From Lophius americanus (taxonomy: Eukaryota > Chordata > Actinopteri > Lophiiformes > Lophiidae): 64,000 bases of DNA. The first letter of the stretch is position 1, and each line of letters begins with the position of its first letter. A program made the position numbers and the translations under genes. A model generated the notes under the pieces. It searched no databases. It was not told the origin of the DNA and saw nothing but the letters and a program-made list of their open reading frames with translations. Below, one piece after another: positions 55,481-64,000 of this stretch. Location of the stretch: the NCBI GenBank assembly GCA_037951165.1, contig JBBDHG010000153.1, positions 56,001 to 120,000 of the forward strand, in the 5' to 3' direction.

Positions 55481-56484
55481 TCCAGAACAAGTAGAGGCAG
55501 GGACTCTCCTCCTCTCTCTATCTAGTGCTGTGATGAACCTGAGGTGAATTATGCAAATGATATAACTTTTATTTTATTATATTTTATTTTCACATAACTC
55601 ACGGTGAAGCTCTGCTTCACCCTCAACACTCTGTGACCACCACCCGTTTCCCCCGGTTGATGCATACAAGTGAATACAAGTTAAACTCTTTAAGTCCATA
55701 TGCCTCAGGATCTGCGGCGGGTGGGGCAGCGATGAGGATTCTATTATATCCCCAACTCTTTGGGGACATAAACATCCTGTCAGGTCACACATGGCAAGTT
55801 CCAAACTGTTTTGGCACCGCGGGCCAAAAACAATTGGTAAATGGACCCGATCAGGTCCTTAAACACCTGTTCACTGTGAATGTGCTCTGGCATGCCCCTC
55901 CCCCCTCCGAGTTTCAGACCTTCTGTGTTTGTGCTTCATCTCAGGAGTGCTGTCAGGTGTGATGGGGTCGGGCTGCCAGCTGCTTCCCATATGGGATCTG
56001 TTTATCTATAAAGACCGGCCTTCAACGTCACTGCTCCACCAGATTGTACTATCTGGTAAAATCTACCTTTGAAACCTCGTAGGACTAGATTATTTGTTTG
56101 ACTCTCATCTCCCTACAATCAAATCCACGATCCTGGACCACAGAACCACAGACCCATGCCTTCAGTATTCTTCTCTGCAACCTATTCTAGCTCTTACTCG
56201 TGACTCCTCCCAGTCTCAGTCGTCTCTGACCGCCACCATACTTGTCATGCATTTGGGTTCTAGTTCTCCCAGGAAGTTGCCAACCTTGACTTTGGATGTT
56301 TAGGGGTCTGCCAGCAAAAAGTATGCATCTGTAGGGTCTCTGTGAATTAACAAGCGTGATCTAGACCTGCATCATTGGAACAGTTCTCTGAGATAACTGT
56401 GGCTGTGATTGATGAAAAACGTATTAATAATACCTGAAATAGCTTTTATGTCTGTTTTATCCAAGAGGCCACTTGCAGTATTGC
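55481..56484. other. Unassigned non-coding DNA
   Basis: Frames at 55633-55962 (+) and 55577-55804 (-) overlap and have no motif. Confidence 0.45.
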
Positions 56485-56545
56485 ACAAAGGAACATCAAA
56501 GGAATCGGAGGATCAAAGGCATCAACAACAATGGCAGCTACTACA
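56485..56545 (+). repeat. Repeat C fragment
   Basis: 'aaaggaacatcaaaggaatc' and 'ggatcaaaggcatcaacaac' match the central part of repeat C at 50990 (minus strand) and 11215. Confidence 0.5.
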
Positions 56546-56649
56546 AAGTAACAGCAATTGTTAATATGTATACAATTTAATAAGTTCTCTATAAAAGTTT
56601 TTATATATAAATATATATAAATATATATATATATGTATCAAAAACACTG

Positions 56650-57075
56650 TTTTCTGAACGTAACTCATAATCATTTCAACATCATTTCATGGATCATTTT
56701 CCAATTTCATACCTAAATAGACCATTTGCGAGGAAGAACTGCGTTGATTTTGGGAACGCTTGGTTGTATATTGACGACACTAGCGGGAGCTTTAATCTCC
56801 AAAAGTTTCCGGACAGGTTTCTCAACCGTCGGTCCGATTTAGTCCAAATTTGATGCCTACAAATCAACTCAAGGACAACAATCATTCATATTTATATAAA
56901 TCTCAGCCATGTTTTGATGTAATACTTCATAATTTAATCAATTTAGGGAGCTTTTTTTTGTCTTTTACTGAAAATACTGTGGACTTAACTTCACATTTGG
57001 TTCGATTAGCTCAATCTGGGCGCTTGTACAACGGAGGCGATTGGGGACTTTTCGTGGGTAGTCTCTTGCTCAACC
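56650..57075 (+). repeat. Modular repeat A, one module and 3' part
   Basis: 'cataatcatttcaacatcat', 'gcgaggaagaactgcgttga', 'gacactagcgggagctttaa', 'gtcggtccgatttagtccaa', 'atttgatgcctacaaatcaa', 'acaacggaggcgattgggga'. Ends before the hairpin. Confidence 0.82.
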
Positions 57076-58559
57076 AAACAGATGACTTGTATTTCTGTCA
57101 CTTGGTTCAGTAACTTGCATACTTATTATTTGTTAAAATTACCCTGAGAATAAATGCATTCGTCATCACATCAATGTTCGTCCTACAGGCAGAAGAAACT
57201 GATGAGCTGCATGAACCGAACCCAGAGGCTCTTAGGCAATTTTGGTTTAAGTATATTAAAATGTTTTTTCTCCAGTGTGACGTAATGTATAACACCTTCC
57301 TTGTGGACTTATGCAAAAGGTGGACCAGCGCTCGGTCACGAGGAGAACCTTTCGGTGTGTGAGAGACGTGGAATAATGTCATTTCCTCTGGAGAAACCCG
57401 TCGACTGTATGAGAAGAAAAGACCCTCTTGGTGATTTCCCAGCTGAGATGGAGAGTTGCAACAGAAATCACGAGTTACAAACTGATGACGCAGACCTCCA
57501 AAGGAACATTTTTCACTTTTTTAATCAGACTGTGATAGTCTAATGAAGACAGTTTTGAGGTAGCATCCTTAAAAAACGTTTTTTTGGGCAATTTTGGAAA
57601 CATAAATGGCAGCAAGAAATCTGGATTTCTCAACTTTTGTAGATTTGATTTTGAGTTTTTCAAAGAGAAAAGTTAAACTTGTGGGCGGATTCTCTTTATA
57701 AGTACATTACCATGTTCATGAACTTTCTGCTCAGTTATTTGAACTCCTGTATTCATTAAAAAAAGCATCACAAACTCGACAGAATCCAAAGCAAGGTAGC
57801 TGAGCGTCCCCCTCTAGTCACTGTACCTAAAGGCACCAGTCCCGTCACAGTTGGACCCTCATTATAATACCCATCAACCATCAATACTTACCCCCAGAAT
57901 TTGGAATCACATTGTTATCATCATTAATTTGGTACTTTTCCAAGAAGAACAAAACGTCTATGTCTCAACCTTCCACCCAGTTTCCTGGTAACCAAGAACT
58001 TTGTGCAACAGAGAAATAAATGGTCCAAAAAAGCCTCGCAGAACTTAATGCAGTGACACATGTGGGTTCTTCTTAATGGCAAACGGTTGAAGTTGCAGGA
58101 ACTTCTCTTCATTATTCTCCATACAATCCTTTGACTTCATTTATGTGTACTATCATAGTGTGTCGTTCTTTCAGCTTAAGGTTTGTTGAAATCCAGTTTT
58201 TTTACTGCACAAGACCAACAAAAAGAAAAAGCCCATCAAGCAATGTTACTAAAATCAAATCTGGATCTCTTCCCTTTGTGCCGATAGGACATCTCAGTTT
58301 CATGAAGGTCTGCCTCGCATGTTTTGAGCCGTCCAGTTAACAGTAAAACAAACCGTAGATGTGAAACACCATTAAAAAGAAATAGTCCCTCCTAACAATG
58401 TTCAGGAAAGTGTGACAAAATTCCATGATCCAGCCTTTTTATCCAGAACCTCTTCAATATGCAAAGGGTTCTTCCTTGTTGTTCATGAAAACTTATTAAG
58501 TAGTTTTTGTGAAATCCGGGCGGTCTGCAAAAATCTATTTTTTACAGCGTAACTTCCAG
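57076..58559. other. Unassigned non-coding DNA
   Basis: 1.5 kb with no recognised gene; several short frames without motif (for example 57301-57543). Confidence 0.4.
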
Positions 58560-58745
58560 ACCACAAGTCCAATTATGTCCAAATTGGCCTTAATGCTCAG
58601 CACCATGGGTGATCGGGCCTTCTGTTCTGCTGCCCCTCGTCTGTGGAATGCCCTCCCTGACCATCTGAGGGCTCCACAGACGACTGACACATTTAAAAAA
58701 GGACTTGAAACTTTCCTTTTTAGCAGAACCTATAACTTTAATTAA
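58560..58745 (+). mobile_element. LINE C-terminal ORF end (CR1/L2-like)
   Basis: An open stretch ends MGDRAFCSAAPRLWNALPD, HLRAPQTTDTFKKGLETFLF then a stop at 58743-58745, followed by a T run. This is the conserved C-terminal motif of fish non-LTR retrotransposon ORFs. The reverse-transcriptase core is missing through 5' truncation. Same family as the minus-strand copy at 22640. Confidence 0.88.
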
Positions 58746-59603
58746 CATTGCTGCTTTTTTTTTTTAAATTTCATTTTGCACCACGTTGACTTTGATCATT
58801 TGGGGCTATAGGTGGTCAGAATCAAGCCTCCAACACAGGCGACATGCAGCAACGGCTGCGGGGGAAAAAAACGAAACACCAAAATGCCAGATGTGTTTTG
58901 TTTTTTTTTGCTTTCTGCTCACAAAGAGAGACAAAGGTGAAGTCATAGAGAGAGAGAGAGAAACAAAGAGTTGGGGCGAGCTACTGTGTGCAGCCATTAG
59001 CCCAGGTGTGTGTGTTTCTGTGTGTGCGTGACCTTCACTGATCCTCTACCAAACAGAATTCAATCAGTGCTGCAGAAACTTCTACAACAGAAATCTGGTT
59101 ATCTTTGACACTCCAGGAAGTAATTTTTGGTACTGATCAACAACCCCTGTGAATATTACGGGGTTATTTTCTGCTGAAGGGCAGGAAACCCTGCACTTGT
59201 TGTCCCTTTGATGCACAACACAGCCTGCTGCTTATCAAACATCACTTGAATATCCCGGAGCCACGTCCGAGAACCACAGGAGTGACTCCTCAATCACCGA
59301 AGGACCCGCGGCGTAGTTGGTATTCTCATCTCACCGCTCTGAACTTTGTCACTGCTGCAGCTGGGAAGTGGCGCCGCTGTCTCAACCCACTGGTGTTTGG
59401 TATTCTGCCGGCCGTGTGGGCAGCTAGAGCTTGTCCACATCGTCCTGTCTTCTGCAGCAGGGAAGGGGGGGTTTATTCCAGGGGATGGAAAAGGCAGCGG
59501 CAGAATCTCCCTGGTGACTCTTTATGGAGTCTTCCAGGAAGACTAAGTCAATAAGACTTGGGACGCCAAGCCGCGGATATCGATTATCTGTCTGTGGCTA
59601 TAA
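58746..59603. other. Unassigned non-coding DNA
   Basis: Short GA-rich run at 58948-58965. No gene recognised; frames at 59246-59554 have no motif. Confidence 0.4.
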
Positions 59604-59626
59604 GGGGGGGGGGGGGGGGGGGGGGG
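59604..59626 (+). repeat. G homopolymer, 23 bases
   Basis: Uninterrupted G run on the plus strand. Confidence 0.9.
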
Positions 59627-59784
59627 CGGTAGATGCAGCAACAGGAGCGAGGGAGAGGCTGGCTGAGGGAGAAGAGGGGAGAGACTGCAAACGAGGAAGG
59701 GTGTTTTTGACAATTTTGGAATTCACACACATCAGTGAGGTGCAGGTGCTGCTTTCAGCATGAGGAAGAGGCGAGGTGCGCCGA

Positions 59785-59860
59785 TAGTTAGATAGATAGT
59801 TAGATGGAAACTTTATTAATCCCCATTGGGGAAATTTGAGTTGCTCCAGTCGATACAAAA
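59785..59860 (-). mobile_element. LINE-type 3' tail
   Basis: Minus strand: 'caaatttccccaatggggat', 'taataaagtttccatc' and a (TAAC/TATC)n end. Typical of fish LINE 3' termini with a short tandem repeat tail. No body recognised. Confidence 0.6.
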
Positions 59861-61189
59861 AAGCGGCATCAAGCATAGACAGTGCAAAACTGTGAATCCT
59901 AAAAATAAAGTGTCGGTGACTCATCTCGCATTTACAGCTCTGCAGGATTCTATGGGTTTACATGAAGGAACACGTCTGCACAACCTAAAACCAGTCTTTT
60001 CTTTTACTCTTTATAGACTCAGAGTCTATCCCATAAACCAAGGGACATGAGTGAAGTTAGCACAAGAATGTCTAATTCTGGGTCCACTCTGAACAGGATT
60101 CCACAAATGGGCTTTATTTGACTTTTTGCTCATGTCACCTCGAGATCATGGAGGTTTAGTCGTCTGAGTGGGCGACACTAACAATGTCTACTTCCACCAT
60201 TGCCCTCCATCATTGACCAAAACCCAAGCTTGATGGCTGCTTTTATGCGCTGCATGTTGAGGCGTTATGAAATCTGACCCAGGCCCTCCCTCCTGTTCAT
60301 TTGATTTGAAGTATCGATAATTTAGTATCGATACACACGCACCAATACCGATACCGGTATCCAGGCCGACCGAGAGAACCAGGACCTTTGCGTCAGTATC
60401 TGTTGGGGTTTTCTCAAAGATATTCCAAAAATAATAAAGGTTTGCCTCGGAGTAAAGGTCAGTTTGAAAGTTTTGACTGGAATCACCTGAGATCAGTACC
60501 GGTTTTATAACACTGGAAGCTCCATTCCTGGATTTTATGTGAACCTTGTGGGATGTCGGTACACAGGTAGGTATCTAAGCGTGACGCCCTTTGACCTCGT
60601 AGAAATGTTGGCAACAATGAAATCTGAACCCAAGTAGTGAGCTGGACACATTTGGAGACGCATGATAGACACAGGTGTAAACTGAGATGTGTCTCGTTGG
60701 CCAATGTGTTGAGAGGCAAGTGGACCGGGTCATACAGAGAGAGATTGACTGAGTGGTGGATGATGGTGAACCTGACTTCACCTGTCCTTGGTTATAATGT
60801 TTTGGTCTAAGTGCTGTATTTTGTAAGTGCCTGCTGAGGTAAATCGTCCTTCATGAGCGCGACCTCGTTCCAAGGTTTGACGAGGTTTCTCCACGTCCCT
60901 CGGTGTCTCGACAAGGTGCAAAGGGTGCAGAAGGTGCAGCGGGTGTTCTTTTGCCTGGCTGCTCACCCACATGACTTTCACCCGAGGGGTCCCGAGTTTG
61001 CAACAAAGAGATGACAAAAAAAAACAACATCCAGTGTGTTCAATGCAGCATTTTCCTTCTTCGCGATGTGTTCTAGAAACATTCTGACTTTATTTATGAA
61101 AACAGAGAATAAGTTTGTCCCAGAAAAGACATGGAAAATATGGAATCTTCATCATGTTCGCCGTCACAGACCCTCCGTTTTAAGGTTAA
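59861..61189. other. Unassigned non-coding DNA
   Basis: 1.3 kb, no gene recognised. Confidence 0.45.
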
Positions 61190-61655
61190 AACTCAAAAAA
61201 TATTTCATTTACAGTCCATTTACCTATGGACTGTAGTCGAGAAGAACTGGATTGATTTTTTCCTCAACAGTTTGTCCCATTTAGTCCAAATTTAGTCCAA
61301 ATGAGTCGACTTGAGGAGATCTATCTCTTTCTATGTTCTCTGTATTTTACTCATTGGTGAGATTTAACACACTAGGGGGAGCATTTTAACGAAAATGAAA
61401 CAAGAAACTTGTTTTTTCGGACACAACTTCAGAGCCATCGGCCCAATTTAGTCCAAATCATGTGCATAAAAATCCACTCTATGAGATATATCTTAGATAT
61501 ATATATCATATTTGATTAAATTTTTTTCATTTTCACAAACTCACGGTTGTTTGGCTATAACAATCAATCAGGGGGATTGCTTGTACAATGCAGGGAATTG
61601 GGGGCTCTTTTGCGTATGTACCATTGTTGTCGGGGACGACAGCGTATTACGAGTT
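61190..61655 (+). repeat. Modular repeat A, one and a half modules and 3' end
   Basis: 'aactcaaaaaatatttcatt', 'gagaagaactggattgattt', 'catttagtccaaatttagtc', 'acttgaggagatctatctct', 'cactagggggagcattttaa', 'cccaatttagtccaaatcat', 'acaatgcagggaattggggg' and 'gttgtcggggacgacagc'. The hairpin is nearly perfect here (one G-T pair in 7); the CTAG is altered to CGAG, then TT. Confidence 0.85.
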
Positions 61656-62584
61656 AAATTGAATTGATTCCACTTGAACGGTAAAAATCGACATTATTAT
61701 AAGCAACTGAGGACGGGTAAAAGTGGACGTGTCTGTGAAAGAGACTAATCCCACCCGACACGTCACCCTGCAGACTCTACTGTCACCCGGGTGGGCTTCT
61801 TATTCAGGCGTCTCTCAGAGCCGGGGAAGCAGGTAATTTAGTCTTGGCACTGCAGAATAGTCATCCTATAAAGTGACGAAAAGAGAGAATGTCAAGAAGT
61901 TCAATTATATACGTGTAGAGAAAAATGATTGGATTAGGTTTGGGCCTGTAAAATAGACCTAGTCAGGAGAAAATAGGCCAAAACCAGAATCCCGTTTCGC
62001 TTGAATACAACCTCAACATACAGCAGGATTTGGTTTAAGTCCGCTTCCTCTATGACCGTCTCTCAAATGTCAGGGGGGCCGCTTCAGACGTCAATCTCTG
62101 ATATGATAGTTCAGAGAAAATTATAGGATAGGCGGTGATGTGCAGTCTTCCATATGGGTTCTATAAGGTTCTGATTTAATGGTGAACTCCCGTTTATCCT
62201 TAACGGTCCGAGGGAAAAACTGTCCGTGTAAAAGCCCGGTCGGATAGAAAAGGTGAGCCGATGCAAAAGGAAACAAGAGAGTGGAAGGTGGGGTATGTGT
62301 GAGAGCGAGGCGAAACCTTTCCCCCCCACTGAGACACACATGATTAATCGCTAGCACTCGCGGTGGAAAGTTCCCAGCTCGGCGTGGCTTTGAGAGTGTG
62401 AGGTGGAGTCTCACGTAGAAAGAACAACCGGAGTGTTCAGATTGAAGAAGAGTGGAAGCCGGCTCAACTCTCAAGGGCCAAAACAACAGGTTTAGCGTCC
62501 GTTGGGGGGACAGGAAGGGAACTACACAGTAATATGACTTCTGTTTTCACCTGTGTCTCCACAAGAACTCCTTCATCGATTTTC
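61656..62584. other. Unassigned non-coding DNA
   Basis: Antisense-overlapping frames at 62111-62486 (-) have no known domain. No gene called. Confidence 0.4.
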
Positions 62585-62885
62585 TGTATAATTAAGGGGA
62601 GGGTCGATCATATGGTTTGGAAGAACTCATTTTATGTTAGAACTTAGTGCGAGGAAGAACCGGAGTGATTTTTTTTGGAAGGGTCAGTTGTATGGGGGAG
62701 TTCTATCTAAGTTTTCGGCCCATTATTTTTCAAACATCAGTCCGATTCAGTCAAAATTTGGTGCAGATGAATCGACCCAAGGAGCTCTATCTTGAATACA
62801 TTGTATTTTATTCTATTAGTTCATGTTTTACTCAATAGAGGGGGCTAGCCTGTTAAAAAAAACCTTTTTTTTAACGGACGGTTTT
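62585..62885 (+). repeat. Modular repeat A, one module
   Basis: 'gtgcgaggaagaaccggagt', 'gtcagttgtatgggggag', 'tcagtccgattcagtcaaaa', 'tttggtgcagatgaatcgac', 'caaggagctctatcttgaat', 'tactcaatagagggggct'. The block after 62860 ('acccactaggacac') echoes the same motif. Confidence 0.75.
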
Positions 62886-63304
62886 TTACCCACTAGGACA
62901 CAGTCTGCTTTTTAACAAATAAAGTCAGTAATAAGATAAAGCGGTCCACGTCTGAGATAGATCTACGAACACATGTGATACACCGCTGGTCCTGGATCAC
63001 TTCTGCGTTTTCACTGGTCAGCGTTTCTTTTTCTTGACATTCACTGAAGATCTTCACTCTTTGCTGTCTTTGCACCTCTGCTGCCCGGAGTCCTGACCGT
63101 AGCAAGTTACGGAAGACACCGGGGAATCTAAGTATGTGGAAAAGACAAGAACCACCACTGCAACACCACTGATCTAGGTTAAGAATGGAATACGGTTGTG
63201 CTTATTTCAAAAAGAGCAGCGGTGGTGATGGTGGAGGAGGAGGAAGGGGATTGGAGGGGAAAAAAAGCCCACTCTCACTTATTGGTCTGGGGGTTTCAGG
63301 AGGT

Positions 63305-63385
63305 GTGGGGTGAAGTTTTATCTCCAAAATCAGACTTTGGGCCATAATTTCTCCACTATTGGTCGAATTTTGTCCAAATTGGCCC
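63305..63385 (+). repeat. Modular repeat A, short fragment
   Basis: 'gaagttttatctccaaaatc', 'gggccataatttctccacta', 'ttggtcgaattttgtccaaa'. Centre of a module only. Confidence 0.6.
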
Positions 63386-64000
63386 AATAGTGGTTCTGAA
63401 GGGTACGAAGCTCCAGAACCAGGTTCTGTTTACCCAAATTACCTTCTTATGGGTTTGAATTTGTTCTTTTTTTTAAAAAAGCTAGCTGCTACTCTCTGCT
63501 TTTCAAGCCTGGTCATGAGTCGTAACCCTTCCTGCGCTGCATTAGTCCCAACTTGAGTAATCGATGCAAAATAATCCAATTATGATATTAAAGATCTTTA
63601 TCTCATTAAATCAGAGTTTCTATTAAACAGGATTAAATCTATGAGGCACTACAAATTGTTAACTTTCAAATGAATTTGACAAATAGACAAACCGTCGATA
63701 ATCAACCCCCCCCCCGTATAAATTTGTTGCTTATTACCGTTTCCTTTATTTCTCACCATTTACTTCAACAACCCCTTAATAAATATGAATTATTCACTGA
63801 TTAGCTTAAACTGGTCTCAGATGAGGCCCTCCTCCATTTTTAGGCTTTGTGTAGAAGAGGATACATTTGTAATAGCAACAAGTTCTTGGGTTAAACCACA
63901 TGCTGTCCTTTAAGTTTGGCCCAGTTCTGTCAGCTCGTAGAAAGTTGCCCCTCTTATCTGAAATCCCACACTTACGTTACTCATCACTGAAAACTAGCGG
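63386..64000. other. Unassigned non-coding DNA
   Basis: Nothing recognised to the window end; C run at about 63706-63714. Confidence 0.45.

Noticed and set aside
1..64000. CRISPR array or prokaryotic operon structure
   Set aside because: No evenly spaced identical repeats with unique spacers, no dense long open frames; the sequence is clearly vertebrate.

Overview
This window looks like non-coding nuclear DNA from a ray-finned fish, probably a percomorph teleost. The evidence is the mixture of repeats: Tc1/mariner remnants, RTE-clade and L2/CR1-like LINE 3' ends, tRNA-derived SINE fragments with a V-SINE-like core, many di- and tetranucleotide microsatellites and long G homopolymers. I found no host protein-coding exon I would defend and no intact RNA gene. 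Nearly all open frames are short chance frames or read through microsatellites or dead transposons. The window could be intergenic or lie inside a very large intron.

The main content is one dispersed repeat family, called modular repeat A here. It recurs at least 23 times and covers roughly 7 kb by hand estimate, about 11% of the window, on both strands. Its best copy (31051-31919) has a TC-starting head, about two and a half direct copies of an internal module, and a terminal block. The better copies of that block can fold into a hairpin about 6 nt before CTAG, and the next bases are TT. This resembles the end layout of non-autonomous Helitrons, so the working hypothesis is a non-coding Helitron-like element. 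I see no Rep/helicase coding sequence.

Other layout: 6.6 kb Tc1 transposase relic; 9.7-10.4 kb RTE relic; 19.9-21.2 kb Tc1-type element bounded by terminal repeats and containing an inserted RTE fragment; 22.6-22.9 kb LINE 3' end and repeat C; 25.0 kb SINE; 26.2-27.6 kb RTE end and Tc1 end; 31-33.8 kb dense repeat A; 35.0-35.7 kb L2-like LINE end and SINE tail; 39.4-42.5 kb repeat A, repeat D and RTE; 44-46.5 kb repeat A and an orphan Tc1 end; 48.1-48.9 kb a tandem pair of tRNA-Arg(CCU)-like sequences and a Tc1 N-terminal relic; 51.9-53.95 kb a separated direct duplication and a SINE; 56.6-63.4 kb more repeat A and LINE ends. The stretches between have no recognisable gene. Several are of balanced composition and may hold conserved non-coding elements, which one sequence alone cannot show.

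No genes here work together as a pathway. The window records successive transposon insertions, with at least one clear nesting.
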